Below are positions 1-8,483 of a stretch of 64,000 nt of DNA, one piece after another. The translations under genes were made by a program, and so were the position numbers. The notes under the pieces are model-generated. The model ran no database searches and had not been told where the DNA came from. It saw nothing but the letters and a program-made list of their open reading frames with translations. Origin of the DNA: Streptomyces sp. NBC_01803 (GTDB taxonomy: Bacteria; Actinomycetota; Actinomycetes; Streptomycetales; Streptomycetaceae); assembly GCF_035917415.1 (NCBI RefSeq), contig NZ_CP109073.1:186001-250000 (forward strand), written 5' to 3'. The stretch's first letter is position 1, and the number at the start of each line of letters is the position of its first letter.

Positions 1-131
1 GCGGGACGGCCGTTGAAAGCGGCCGGGGCCGTCGGTCGGCGGCCGGCGCCGCCCTCGCGTCGTTCCGGCCGCTGCGGCACCATGAGCCCCCGGGGGCGGC
101 ACCGCCCCGCCCACGGCGAAAGGACTCATGG

Positions 132-884
132 ATGCGGGTCGCGCTGTTCATCACCTGCGTCAACGACGCGCTCTATCCGCGCACCGGCCGGGCGGTCGTC
201 GCGCTGCTGGAGCGGCTGGGCGTGCGGGTGGAGTTCCCCATGGACCAGTCGTGCTGCGGGCAGCCGCAGTACAACACCGGCTACCGGCACGAGACCGAAC
301 CGCTGGTGCGCCGGTTCGCGCGGGCTTTCGCGGGCTACGACCACGTGGTGACGCCGTCCGGCTCGTGCGCGGCGATGGTGCGGGACAACTACCCGCGGAT
401 CGGCGCGCGGGCGGCGGCGGAGGGACGCGGCGGCGGACTGGCCGGGGCCGTGGCAGCGGTGGCGCCCCGGACGCTGGAGCTGACGGAATTCCTGGTGGAC
501 GTGCTGGGGGTGACGGACGTCGGCGCCTCCTACCCGCACACCGTCACGTACCACCCGACGTGCCACGGGCTGCGCGCGCTCGGGCTGGGCGACCGGCCGC
601 GCCGTCTGCTGCGGGCGGTGCGGGGGCTGGAGCTGGTCGATCTGCCGGGCGCGGAGGAGTGTTGCGGCTTCGGGGGAACGTTCGCCGTGAAGAACGCGGC
701 GGTGTCGGCGGCCATGGGCGCGGACAAGGCGCGGCACATCATCGGTACGGGCGCGGCGGCGGTCTGCACGGTGGACAACTCCTGCCAGACGCACATCGGC
801 GGCACGCTCTCCCGCCTCGGCTCGACGGTCCGCCCGGTCCACCTCGCGGAGATCCTGGCGAGCACGGAGAAGGAGCCCTGGTGA
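132..884 (+). CDS. lutA: Lactate utilization protein A (CCG-domain Fe-S subunit)
   Basis: This 250-residue cytosolic protein is the CCG-domain subunit of the LutABC complex, which oxidises L-lactate to pyruvate. It shows the two cysteine-rich CCG motifs of the family: SCCGQPQYNTG at residues 40-50 and ECCGFGGTF around residues 176-184. Both are used in this family to bind an iron-sulfur cluster. The ATG at 132 follows an AAAGGA ribosome site and begins MRVALFITC, as in relatives. An ATG at 128 is in another frame. The stop overlaps the GTG of the next gene (GTGA), so the three lut genes are translationally coupled. The order A-B-C matches Bacillus and Streptomyces lut operons. No regulator gene is visible on the left because the window begins here. 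Confidence 0.93.
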   Translation: MRVALFITCVNDALYPRTGRAVVALLERLGVRVEFPMDQSCCGQPQYNTGYRHETEPLVRRFARAFAGYDHVVTPSGSCAAMVRDNYPRIGARAAAEGRGGGLAGAVAAVAPRTLELTEFLVDVLGVTDVGASYPHTVTYHPTCHGLRALGLGDRPRRLLRAVRGLELVDLPGAEECCGFGGTFAVKNAAVSAAMGADKARHIIGTGAAAVCTVDNSCQTHIGGTLSRLGSTVRPVHLAEILASTEKEPW

Positions 885-2362
885 GCGACGGGACCTATCT
901 GGGGATGCCCGCCTTTCCCGTGGCCGCGGCGGAGGCCGTCGGGGACGCGCGGTTGCGGGGGAATCTGCGGCATGCCACGCACACGATCCGCGACAAGCGC
1001 GCCCGCGCGGTGGCCGAGCTGCCGGACTGGCCGGAGCTGCGCGCGGCGGGGGCGGCCGTCAAGGACCGGACGTTGCGTCACCTCGACCACTATCTGGAGC
1101 GGCTGGAGCGCGCCGTCACCGCGGCGGGCGGGCACGTCCACTGGGCGGCCGACGCGGCGGAGGCCAACCGGATCGTGACCGCGCTGGTCCTGGCGACCGG
1201 CGAGCGGGAGGTCGTCAAGGTCAAGTCCATGGTGACGCAGGAAATCGGGCTGAACGCGGCGCTGGCCGAGGCCGGGATCCGGGCCGACGAGACCGATCTG
1301 GCCGAGCTCATCGTGCAGTTGGGCGACGACCTGCCGTCCCACATCCTGGTCCCCGCCATCCACCGCAACCGGGGCGAGATCCGGGACATCTTCCGCGACC
1401 GGATGGCCGACCGGGGGCGACCCGCGCCCGAGGGGCTGACGGACGACCCGGCCGACCTCGCCGAGGCGGCCAGGCTGCATCTGCGCCGCAAGTTCCTCGA
1501 CGCGAAGGTCGGCGTCTCGGGGGCCAACTTCATGGTGGCCGAGACCGGCACCATGGTCGTGGTCGAGTCCGAGGGGAACGGACGGATGTGCCTGACCCTG
1601 CCCGAGACGCTGATCTCCGTGGTCGGCATCGAGAAGGTGGTGCCGACCTGGCGGGACCTGGAGATCTTCCTCCAGCTCCTGCCGCGCTCCTCCACCGCCG
1701 AGCGGATGAACCCCTACACCTCGATGTGGACGGGCACCACGGACGAGGACGGCCCGCGCGCGTTCCACCTGGTGCTGCTGGACAACGGCCGCAGCGACGC
1801 GCTCGCCGACACGGTGGGCCGTCAGGCGCTGCGCTGCATCCGCTGCTCGGCCTGTCTGAACGTCTGCCCGGTGTACGAGCGGGCCGGCGGGCACGCCTAC
1901 GGGTCGGCGTACCCCGGGCCGATCGGGGCCATCCTCACCCCGCAGTTGCGCGGCGTGACCAGCGAGCTGGACGCCTCGCTGCCGTACGCCTCCTCGTTGT
2001 GCGGGGCGTGCTACGAGGTCTGCCCGGTGGCCATCGACATCCCGGAAGTCCTGGTCCATCTGCGCGAGCGCGTGGTGCGGGGCGGGGAGGTCACCGTGCG
2101 CGGCACGCGGACCGTCATCCGGCCCGCCGGGGGCCACGCCGCCGAGCGGGCCGCGATGCGCGCCGCGCGCTGGGTGTTCGACCATCCGGGCGTGCTGCGG
2201 GCCGGGCAGCGGCTGGCCGCGCGCACCCGCCGCCTGGCGCCCCGGCGGCGGCTGCCGGGTCCCGGTCGCGCGTGGACGGACACGCGGGACCTGCCGCCGG
2301 TCCCGGCGGAACCGTTCCGTGACTGGTGGCGGCGCTCGCGCGGCGAGGGGAGCGGGCGGTGA
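881..2362 (+). CDS. lutB: Lactate utilization protein B (ferredoxin-like Fe-S/LUD subunit)
   Basis: This 493-residue protein is the middle, electron-transferring subunit of the LutABC lactate oxidase. The N-terminal two thirds form a LUD domain with VKVKSMVTQEIGLN and the VSGANFMVAETGT segment. The C-terminal third carries two 4Fe-4S cysteine sets: C319, C322, C325 and C329 in CIRCSACLNVCP, and C374, C377 and C381 in CGACYEVCP. The length is typical for LutB. The GTG at 881 overlaps the lutA stop by four bases, and the stop overlaps the lutC GTG in the same way. Expression should therefore follow lutA. Identification is firm from motifs and gene order; the substrate is inferred from the family. 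Confidence 0.94.
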   Translation: MSDGTYLGMPAFPVAAAEAVGDARLRGNLRHATHTIRDKRARAVAELPDWPELRAAGAAVKDRTLRHLDHYLERLERAVTAAGGHVHWAADAAEANRIVTALVLATGEREVVKVKSMVTQEIGLNAALAEAGIRADETDLAELIVQLGDDLPSHILVPAIHRNRGEIRDIFRDRMADRGRPAPEGLTDDPADLAEAARLHLRRKFLDAKVGVSGANFMVAETGTMVVVESEGNGRMCLTLPETLISVVGIEKVVPTWRDLEIFLQLLPRSSTAERMNPYTSMWTGTTDEDGPRAFHLVLLDNGRSDALADTVGRQALRCIRCSACLNVCPVYERAGGHAYGSAYPGPIGAILTPQLRGVTSELDASLPYASSLCGACYEVCPVAIDIPEVLVHLRERVVRGGEVTVRGTRTVIRPAGGHAAERAAMRAARWVFDHPGVLRAGQRLAARTRRLAPRRRLPGPGRAWTDTRDLPPVPAEPFRDWWRRSRGEGSGR

Positions 2363-2997
2363 GCGGCCGGGAGGAAGTGCTGCGCCGCGTGCGGCGGGCG
2401 CTGGCCGACGTGCCCGCCGGGGAGACGCCCGCCGATGTCCCGGTGCCCCGGGACTATCTGCGCGGCCACTCCCCCGCCGACCCGGTGGAGACACTGGCGG
2501 AGCGTCTCATGGACTACCGGGCGGTGGTGCGGCGCACGGACGGGGCGGGCCTGCCCGCGCTGATCGCGCGGCTGCTGGCCGCGCGCGGCACCCGCACGGT
2601 GGTGGTGCCCGCCGGGCTGCCGGCCGGGTGGCTGTCGGCGGCCGACGGGGTGGAGCGGGTGCCCGACTCGGCCGGGCAGACGCCGCACGACCTCGACGCC
2701 GTCGACAGCGTCGTCACCGGCTGCGCGGTGGCCATCGCCGAGACGGGCACGATCGTCCTGGACGGCGGGCCCGGCCAGGGGCGGCGGCGCGTCACTCTGG
2801 TGCCGGACCATCACGTCTGCGTCGTCCGGGTGCCCGATCAGGTGGTCGGCTCCGTGCCCGGGGCACTGGAGCGTCTGGTCCCGAGCCGGCCACTGACCTG
2901 GATCTCCGGCCCCTCGGCGACCAGCGACATCGAACTCTCCCGCGTTGAGGGCGTGCACGGCCCGCGTACGCTGGAGGTGATTCTGGTCTCTATGTAA
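2359..2997 (+). CDS. lutC: Lactate utilization protein C (LUD domain)
   Basis: This 212-residue LUD-domain protein is the third subunit of the lactate oxidation complex. It has the characteristic VTGCAVAIAETGTIVLD segment near residues 116-132 and the LVPDHHVCVV segment after it, both conserved in LutC. The GTG at 2359 overlaps the lutB stop and begins VSGREEVLRRVRRAL. An upstream in-frame ATG at 2326 lies inside lutB and has no ribosome site. The operon appears to end here, because the next gene starts 38 bases downstream with its own ribosome site. No cysteine cluster is present, as expected for this subunit. Confidence 0.92.
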   Translation: MSGREEVLRRVRRALADVPAGETPADVPVPRDYLRGHSPADPVETLAERLMDYRAVVRRTDGAGLPALIARLLAARGTRTVVVPAGLPAGWLSAADGVERVPDSAGQTPHDLDAVDSVVTGCAVAIAETGTIVLDGGPGQGRRRVTLVPDHHVCVVRVPDQVVGSVPGALERLVPSRPLTWISGPSATSDIELSRVEGVHGPRTLEVILVSM

Positions 2998-3035
2998 CGG
3001 ATTCAACGAGTTCGACGGATTTGGTGGGATACCGC

Positions 3036-3599
3036 ATGGAACTGCTCGACAGCTTCGACCGGGCGATGGACGAGTTCGGCCGGCGGGTGCAGCGGGTGAG
3101 GGACGACCAGTGGGACGCGCCGACGCCCTGTACCGAGTGGTCGGTACGGGATCTCGTCGGCCATGTGACCGGTGAGCAGCTCTGGGCTCCCTGGCTGCTG
3201 CGCGGGGCGTCGCTCGACGAGGTGGGCGACCGGTTCGACGGCGATGTGCTGGGCGACGACCCGGCGGGCGCCTGGGCCGCCGCCGCGGCCGCCTCGCGCG
3301 GGGCGTTCCACCGGCCGGGCACGCTGGACGCGCCGGTGCACACCAGCTCCGGGCTGACGCCCGCGACGGACTACCTGCGGCAGATGACCCTGGACCTCAC
3401 CGTCCACGCCTGGGATCTGGCGCACGGGATCGGCGCGGACGACGGGCTGGACGGCGAGCTGGTCCAGTCCGAGCTCGGGTTCGTCGAGTCGCAGATCGAC
3501 GGCTGGCAGGAGGTGGGTATCTTCGATCCGCCGGTGCCGGTCGCCGACGCGGCCCCGCCGCAGGACCGGCTGGTGGCCTTGCTGGGGCGGCGCCCGTAA
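3036..3599 (+). CDS. TIGR03086-family metal-binding protein (DinB/mycothiol isomerase-like)
   Basis: This 187-residue protein belongs to the actinobacterial TIGR03086 group of the DinB/maleylpyruvate-isomerase superfamily. These are four-helix proteins that normally bind a metal through histidines, and mycothiol-dependent enzymes occur in the same superfamily. Family features seen are CTEWSVRDLVGHV near residues 34-46, with its histidine, and LTVHAWDLAHG further on. TTG (3021) and GTG (3024) starts are possible. The ATG at 3036 is preferred because it follows a purine-rich GGTGGGA and begins MELLDSFDRAMDEF like relatives. It may be read through from the lut operon, but a functional link is not evident. 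Its substrate cannot be told from the sequence. Confidence 0.8.
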   Translation: MELLDSFDRAMDEFGRRVQRVRDDQWDAPTPCTEWSVRDLVGHVTGEQLWAPWLLRGASLDEVGDRFDGDVLGDDPAGAWAAAAAASRGAFHRPGTLDAPVHTSSGLTPATDYLRQMTLDLTVHAWDLAHGIGADDGLDGELVQSELGFVESQIDGWQEVGIFDPPVPVADAAPPQDRLVALLGRRP

Positions 3600-3604
3600 C
3601 GCCG

Positions 3605-4315
3605 TCAACAAAGGCGCGCGGTGGGGTGTTCCGTGGTCAGGAGGTGCTGGGCGAGACGGGCGCAGCGCGGTGCGAGCAGTTCGGCCAGCCGGTCGGCGGC
3701 CTGCTCCAGGACCTTCCGGCCGGTGTCGGGGTCGACCGCCTCCAGCAGGAAGACCACGTCCCGCGAGCCAGGCATGACCTTGGTGCGGTCGCTGTCGCGG
3801 TGGTTCCAGTGCCGGGTGAGGACGCCCCCCGCGTCGGCGTAGACCACCTCGCCCGGGCGAGCGTCCTCGACGGTATCCGGCTCGCCGAGCGGGGTGAACG
3901 CGTCGCCGGGCGCGGCGAATCGCAGCTCGATGTCGCCCCGGACGGCGGTCAGGTCGAACGCGCCCGCCGGGATGTGGTGGGCCGCGGAGACCACGTTGTA
4001 GGTGTCGACGGCCGCGCTGACGCGGGGCAGCCGCCCCGACCTGGCCAGCCGCCGGGCGAGGGCGTCCATGCTGGGCCGGAACCGGCGCGGGTTGGTGCCG
4101 AAGGCCCGGTACACGGTCTGCCACGAGGCCAGCAGCGGGTCGGTCTCGGCGGGCGCCGTCCAGTCACCGGCCGCCGCGTCGGCCTCCAGCGCGGCCAGCA
4201 GCCGTTCGGTCCCGGGCCAGGACTCCTCGCCCCGCACGCCCTCGGCCACCACGGCGGCGACCGCCACGTCGGGAAACGCCTCGCCGACCGCCGCCGCCAC
4301 CCTCAGCTCCGTCAT
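3605..4315 (-). CDS. Stand-alone B3/B4 (PheRS beta-like) domain protein
   Basis: This 236-residue protein matches the free-standing B3/B4 domain family, named after a domain of the phenylalanyl-tRNA synthetase beta chain. Recognisable segments are the FGTNPRRFRPSMDALARR motif and then VDTYNVVSAAHHIP, both hallmarks of these proteins. Family members are proposed to act in tRNA or amino-acid quality control, but that is not proven. The ATG at 4315 is chosen because GAGGAG lies eight bases upstream; the GTG at 4324 would overlap that ribosome site. It converges on the TIGR03086 gene with only five bases between the stops. The C-terminus is rich in Leu and Ala, as is common in Streptomyces homologues. 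Confidence 0.82.
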   Translation of the reverse strand: MTELRVAAAVGEAFPDVAVAAVVAEGVRGEESWPGTERLLAALEADAAAGDWTAPAETDPLLASWQTVYRAFGTNPRRFRPSMDALARRLARSGRLPRVSAAVDTYNVVSAAHHIPAGAFDLTAVRGDIELRFAAPGDAFTPLGEPDTVEDARPGEVVYADAGGVLTRHWNHRDSDRTKVMPGSRDVVFLLEAVDPDTGRKVLEQAADRLAELLAPRCARLAQHLLTTEHPTARLC

Positions 4316-4456
4316 CGAGCCCACTCCTCACCACAGCCGTTCCCGGGGCGGGGCCACCCTATCCGCCGGGGGGCCCAGGCCGAACGGGCCGGCCAGCCGC
4401 GTCCGCGGTCGGTTACCGGGGCCGCGTGGCGCGCCTGGCGTCGGGGCACGCGCGAC

Positions 4457-4890
4457 GACGGCACGCACGACGAGGCACTGGTCCGGCCGCGCGCCACGGG
4501 ACCCGAGTCCCGGGGCTGGCTGACCAACCACGCTCCCATGACCGTGGAGGCCCTGATCCGCCATGAACAGGGGCAAGGGTGCCCCGCTGGCTGGACGGCT
4601 ACCGGGTCCGGCTGGAGAAGCGGCCCGCGTCCTACGCGCGGATCACCGGGGAGAAGTGGCGGCGGCTCGGGGCGACCCCCGGTATCTCGGCGACCGGGCC
4701 GCGTACTTCGGGGAGCGGCTGGCCGAAGCGGCCGTGGCGCGAGGTGCCGGCCGAGTGGTGGCCCCGACTGCTGCCGGGGATCGCCGCCGGGGCCACGCAT
4801 CCGCTGATCCGGGCCGGGCACGCCGGCCGCGCTGTCCCGGGCCGTCGACGGCCCGCGCGCCGACGGGGAGGCGCTGCGCGGCCCGGACTG
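4457..4890 (+). pseudogene. Decayed questin oxidase-like gene (multiple frameshifts)
   Basis: No single open frame exists here, but consecutive pieces in different frames read like one questin-oxidase-family protein (DUF4243). The pieces are DEALVRPRATGPE and GWLTNHAPMTVEALIRH (about 4469-4570), VPRWLDGYRVRLEKRP (about 4578-4630), GDPRYLGDRAAYFGERLAEA (about 4671-4733), PWREVPAEWWPRLLPGIAAG (about 4735-4795) and ALSRAVDGPRADGEALRGPD (4829-4888), which ends in TGA. At least four frame changes are needed. Homologues are oxygenases of about 400 residues related to fungal questin oxidase, so the C-terminal half is also missing. The remnant runs straight into a second broken gene. The match is by recalled family motifs, so the exact family should be treated as likely rather than certain. 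Confidence 0.6.
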
Positions 4891-4894
4891 AGCG

Positions 4895-5227
4895 GACTGG
4901 GCGCCCTCGCGTACGTGGCGTGGGACCCACGCTGCTCGGTTCGGCGCCTGAAGGCTATCGGGTGCGGCGCGTGAGGACGCCTCCCTGGTGGCGCCGTTCT
5001 CCCCGCTGGTGCCGGTCTTCGGGATGTCGTCGGCGGCCGTGCTGCTGGGCGAGGGGATCTCGGCGGCGCGGTGGCTCGCCGCCGTGCCGCTGGTCGGCGG
5101 CGTCGCGCTGACTTCCTTCGGCCGGGCGCGGACCGGCGGCGGCTCGGCGGTGCGGGCGGCGGGCCGTGGGCGTCCCCGGCCGGGCGATCCGGCGGCGGCC
5201 GTCAGCCCGACACGGCTGCCGACGTGA
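4895..5227 (+). pseudogene. C-terminal remnant of an EamA/DMT transporter
   Basis: The end of an EamA-type (drug/metabolite transporter) gene survives here without its start. LGALAYVAW (about 4897-4923) is followed in another frame by PTLLG. From 4982 an open frame reads VAPFSPLVPVFGMSSAAVLL and then GEGISAARWLAAVPLVGG. This is the typical last two or three helices of EamA proteins, which usually have ten helices in about 300 residues. The frame ends at 5227 inside the 3' end of the convergent aldo/keto reductase gene. The rest of the gene is absent; its place is taken by the questin oxidase remnant. The two remnants look like leftovers of one deletion or rearrangement. Confidence 0.6.
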
Positions 5228-6206
5228 GGCGGTCGATCTCGGCGACGTCCTCGGGTGACAGCGGCTCGGCGGCGACGGCGGCCAGGTTCTGGTCGAGCTG
5301 GTCGACACTGGAGGCGCCGATGAGGACGGAGACCACGCGCGGGTCGCGCAGCACCCAGGACAGCGCGAGCTGGGCGAGGGACTGCCCGCGCCGGGCGGCG
5401 ATGTCGTGGAGCGCGCGGAGCAGGCCGAGGACGTCGTCGCTGAGCGCGTCGCGCTTGAGGAAGTGCCCGATGGCCATCCGCGACCCGGCGGGCACCTCGC
5501 CGGAGAGATAGCGGTTGGTCAGCAGCCCCTGGGCGAGGGGCGAGAAGGCGATGAGGCTGGTGCCGCTCTCACCCACCACGTCCAGGACGCCGTCCTCGAC
5601 GGTGCGGTTGAGAATGCTGTACGGGGACTGGTGGATGAGCAGCGGCGTGCCCATGCGGCGCAGGATCTCCACGGCGCGGCGGTGCTGCTCGGCCGGGTAG
5701 TTGGAGACGCCCGCGTAGAGGGCCTTGCCCTGCCGGACGGCGGCGTCGAGGGCGCCGAGCGTCTCCTCCAGCGGCGTGTCGGGGTCGAAGCGGTGGGAGT
5801 AGAAGACGTCGACGTACTCCAGGCCCATCCGGCGCAACGACTGGTCGAGGCTGGCCAGCAGGTACTTACGGGAGCCGAACTCGCCGTAGGGGCCGGGCCA
5901 CATGTCGTACCCGGCCTTGGTGGCGATGAACAGCTCGTCCCGGTAGGGGCGGAAGTCCTGGGCGAGGAGGGTCCCGAAGTTGGTCTCGGCGGAGCCGTAC
6001 GGCGGGCCGTAGTTGTTGGCGAGGTCGATGTGGGTGACGCCCCGGTCGAAGGCGCGGCGCAGGACGGCGCGCTGGGTGGCCAGCGGGGTGGTGTCGCCGA
6101 AGTTGTGCCACAGGCCGAGCGACACGGCCGGCAGCAGGACCCCGCTGCGCCCGCAGCGCCGGTACTGCATGGTGTCGTAACGGTCGGCGGCGGCGGCGTA
6201 ATTCAC
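5202..6206 (-). CDS. Aldo/keto reductase, L-glyceraldehyde-3-phosphate reductase type
   Basis: This 334-residue NADPH-dependent aldo/keto reductase resembles E. coli YghZ (MgrA) and the potassium-channel beta-subunit group. It begins MQYRRCGRSGVLLPAVSLGL after a short extension and has GLWHNFG, the ITHIDLANNYG-like segment with the catalytic Asp, and the Tyr of NNYGPPYGSAE. The catalytic Lys is in FIATKAGYDMWPGPYG and the active-site His in FYSHRFD. The GTG at 6206 follows a GAGGAG site at good spacing. Such enzymes reduce methylglyoxal or glyceraldehyde phosphate; the physiological substrate here is not known. Its 3' end overlaps the EamA remnant on the other strand by 26 bases. Confidence 0.9.
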   Translation of the reverse strand: MNYAAAADRYDTMQYRRCGRSGVLLPAVSLGLWHNFGDTTPLATQRAVLRRAFDRGVTHIDLANNYGPPYGSAETNFGTLLAQDFRPYRDELFIATKAGYDMWPGPYGEFGSRKYLLASLDQSLRRMGLEYVDVFYSHRFDPDTPLEETLGALDAAVRQGKALYAGVSNYPAEQHRRAVEILRRMGTPLLIHQSPYSILNRTVEDGVLDVVGESGTSLIAFSPLAQGLLTNRYLSGEVPAGSRMAIGHFLKRDALSDDVLGLLRALHDIAARRGQSLAQLALSWVLRDPRVVSVLIGASSVDQLDQNLAAVAAEPLSPEDVAEIDRLTSAAVSG

Positions 6207-6264
6207 CGGGAGGCTCCTCGGGTGCCGGGGACGGGTGCAGCGGTCATGATGTCATGACGTCCTG

Positions 6265-6789
6265 TCAAACCCCGGCCGCCGCGAAGGCCCGGTCGGCCGT
6301 CTCGTCGAAGAGGACGAAGCGCAGCTCGGTGAACGGCCCGTCGGCCGCGGCGGCCCGGACCGCGTCCACGGCGATGCGGGCGGCGTCCGGCAGCGGCCAG
6401 CCGTAGACGCCGGTGGAGACGGCCGGGAACGCGACGGTCGCGGCGCCGAGCCCGGCGGCGACCCGCAGCGACTCGCGGTAGCAGGAGGCGAGCAGCGCGG
6501 ACCTGTCCTCGTCCGGGCTGTACACGGGGCCGACGGTGTGGATCACCCAGCGGGCGGGCAGCCGTCCCGCGGTGGTGGCGACCGCCTGCCCGGTCGGCAG
6601 GCCGCGGCCGTACCGCGCGGCGCGCAGGGCGCGGCACTCGGCCAGGATCTCCGGGCCGCCCGCGCGGTGGATGGCCCCGTCGACGCCCCCGCCGCCGAGC
6701 AGCGAGGAGTTGGCGGCGTTGACCACCGCGTCGACCAGCTGTCCGGTGATGTCGCCGCGCACCCGTGTGATGGCCGTCATGGCGGTCAT
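6265..6789 (-). CDS. Macro domain protein (ADP-ribose/O-acetyl-ADP-ribose hydrolase type)
   Basis: This 174-residue single-domain protein is a MacroD-type macro domain. Visible motifs are VVNAANSSLLGGGGVDGAIH near residues 26-45, with the ADP-ribose-binding Asn pair and the glycine loop. AFPAVSTGVYGWP follows around residues 114-126 and builds the second phosphate loop. Members of this subfamily remove ADP-ribose from proteins or deacetylate O-acetyl-ADP-ribose. The ATG at 6789 is preferred, though MTAMTAI leaves an alternative ATG at 6780. The ribosome site is weak. It diverges from the DUF2332 gene across about 170 bases. Nothing nearby identifies a partner ADP-ribosyltransferase. Confidence 0.9.
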   Translation of the reverse strand: MTAMTAITRVRGDITGQLVDAVVNAANSSLLGGGGVDGAIHRAGGPEILAECRALRAARYGRGLPTGQAVATTAGRLPARWVIHTVGPVYSPDEDRSALLASCYRESLRVAAGLGAATVAFPAVSTGVYGWPLPDAARIAVDAVRAAAADGPFTELRFVLFDETADRAFAAAGV

Positions 6790-6939
6790 GATGCCAGCCG
6801 GACACCCGAGCGCCACGTCAACCTGTCATGATCACTCCCAAATGGGGCACGGATTGTCCTGCGGTCTGATATCGATGGGGCGCAATCGGCCGACAGGTCT
6901 TCCGCTCCGGCCCCACCGGGCCCCATGATCTTGGGCAGT

Positions 6940-6960
6940 CATTAGTGAGGAGTACTAATG
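6940..6960 (+). promoter_or_regulatory. Inverted repeat enclosing the ribosome site and start codon of the DUF2332 gene
   Basis: CATTAGT (6940-6946) and ACTAATG (6954-6960) form a perfect 7-bp inverted repeat with GAGGAGT as the loop. The loop is the ribosome binding site, and the right arm contains the ATG start at 6958. In RNA this would be a small hairpin that buries the start codon. In DNA it could equally be a repressor operator. It is the only AT-rich dyad in this divergent intergenic region. Confidence 0.45.
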
Positions 6961-8040
6961 CCCCGTGAACATGTTGCCCAGGTCTTCGTCCAGCAGGCCG
7001 GGGCCTGTGTCCGGCTCGGCTCGCCGCTCTACGCGGCACTGCTGGCCAGGGCGGCGCAGGACATCCGTGACGGCGGGCCCTGCGCCGTCGCGATAGCGGG
7101 GTATGAGGACGCCACGGCCGACGACGCGCTGCCACTGCGCTTCCTGGGGGCCGTCCACGCCCTGGCACTGACCGGGCGGGCTCCCGGGCTCGCCGCCCAC
7201 TATCCGAGCACCGGCGGCTCCTACGCGCCGGAGCACCCGGACGCGGCCTGGCCCGCCTTCCGCGCGGCCGTGGCGGACGAGCCGGGGTGGATCCGCGACT
7301 GGCTGACCCGCCCGCCGCAGACCAACGAGGTGGGCCGTTCCAACCTGCTGCTGGCCGGTCTGCTGGACACCGTGCCCTCCGCGCAGCTCCCGGTGCGCCT
7401 GTTCGAGCTGGGATCGAGCGCGGGGCTGAACCTGCGGGCGGAGCAGTTCCGTTACACGTCCGGCGACTTCGCCTGGGGCCCGGCGGACTCCTCGGTGCGG
7501 CTGGCCGGCGCGTGGGACGGGCCGGTGCCGGACTGGCTGCGCGCGGGCGCGGCCCGGCACCAGGCGCTGCGGATCGTGGAGCGGCGGGGCTGCGACCCCT
7601 CCCCCATCGACCCGCTGTCGGCGGACGGTTCGCTGGCCCTGCGGGCGTACGTCTGGCCCGACCAGTCCGAGCGGATGGAGCGGCTGGACGGCGCGCTGCG
7701 CATCGCGGCCAAGGTGCCGGCGACGATCGAGGCGGCGGGGGCGGCGGAGTTCCTCTCCGAGGTGCGGGTCGAGCCCGGGACGCTCACCGTGGTCTGGCAC
7801 TCCGTCATGCGGCAGTACGTGCCCCGGGAGGAATGGGCGGGGGTGGAGCGGGAGATCGCCCGGCTCGCCGCCTCGGCCACGCCCGACGCGCGCTTCGCCG
7901 CCATTTCCTTCGAGCCGCGCGAGGTGTCCGGACGCCCCGGCTTCTGGCTCTCGGTCCGCTCGGGGACCGCGCCGGAGCGGCTGCTGGCGTCCGCGCACCC
8001 GCACGGCCTGCCGGCTCGCTGGCCCGCCCACGGCGAATGA
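6958..8040 (+). CDS. DUF2332 family protein
   Basis: This 360-residue protein matches the DUF2332 family, which is common in actinobacteria and has no established function. Family-like segments are LGSPLYAALLARAAQDI near the N-terminus, the TNEVGRSNLLLAGL block around residues 120-133, and LFELGSSAGLNLRAEQF around residues 144-160. The last resembles a glycine-rich SAM- or nucleotide-binding loop. VVWHSVMRQYVP and FAAISFEP follow in the second half. The ATG at 6958 has a strong GAGGAG eight bases upstream, but that site sits in a hairpin loop. It stands alone between divergent and downstream PPOX genes. A methyltransferase-like fold is possible from the GSSAG loop; I would not assign an activity. 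Confidence 0.82.
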   Translation: MPREHVAQVFVQQAGACVRLGSPLYAALLARAAQDIRDGGPCAVAIAGYEDATADDALPLRFLGAVHALALTGRAPGLAAHYPSTGGSYAPEHPDAAWPAFRAAVADEPGWIRDWLTRPPQTNEVGRSNLLLAGLLDTVPSAQLPVRLFELGSSAGLNLRAEQFRYTSGDFAWGPADSSVRLAGAWDGPVPDWLRAGAARHQALRIVERRGCDPSPIDPLSADGSLALRAYVWPDQSERMERLDGALRIAAKVPATIEAAGAAEFLSEVRVEPGTLTVVWHSVMRQYVPREEWAGVEREIARLAASATPDARFAAISFEPREVSGRPGFWLSVRSGTAPERLLASAHPHGLPARWPAHGE

Positions 8041-8054
8041 CGCAGGATAGGCGC

Positions 8055-8483
8055 ATGGCACACACGATGGCCGCGGATGAGTGGCGAGCGTTTCTTGCGG
8101 CGGGCACCAGGACGGGCAAGCTGTCGACCGTGCGGGCCGACGGCGGGCCGCACCTCGCCCCCATCTGGTTCATCCTCGACGGGGACGACATCGTCCTCAC
8201 CACCGCGGCGACGAGCGCGAAGGGCCGAAATCTCGCGCGGGACGGACGGGTCGCGCTCTGCGTCGACGACGACCGCCCCCCGTTCGCCTTCGTCGTCGTG
8301 CGAGGACGCGCGACGCTGAGCGAGGACCCGCAGGCGCTGCGGATCTGGGCCACCAGGATCGCCGCCCGGTACATGGGCCCCGACCTCGCCGAGCGGTACG
8401 GCGCGCGCAACGGCGTCCCGGGCGAGCTGCTGGTGCGGATCAGGCCGGAGAAGGTGACGGCCCAGGCCGGGGTCGCGGACTGA
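8055..8483 (+). CDS. PPOX-class F420-dependent oxidoreductase
   Basis: This 142-residue protein has the split beta-barrel fold of PPOX or pyridoxamine-phosphate-oxidase-like flavoproteins. The order of segments is typical of the actinobacterial F420-binding group: KLSTVRADGGPHLAPIWFIL near residues 22-41, then TTAATSAKGRNLARDGRVAL with the SAKGRNL phosphate-binding stretch, and FAFVVVRGRATL. The ATG at 8055 begins MAHTMAADEW and follows AGGATAGG. Substrates in this group include many small redox metabolites, so none is proposed. It lies 14 bases after the DUF2332 stop and may be co-transcribed with it. The following 235 bases, up to 8718, are very GC-rich and hold no gene that I can support. 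Confidence 0.85.
   Translation: MAHTMAADEWRAFLAAGTRTGKLSTVRADGGPHLAPIWFILDGDDIVLTTAATSAKGRNLARDGRVALCVDDDRPPFAFVVVRGRATLSEDPQALRIWATRIAARYMGPDLAERYGARNGVPGELLVRIRPEKVTAQAGVAD

Noticed and set aside
530..2494. A 654-codon minus-strand open frame opposite lutA/lutB
   Set aside because: It is low complexity and Arg/Gly/Pro-rich, and it is an antisense shadow of the strongly supported lut genes.
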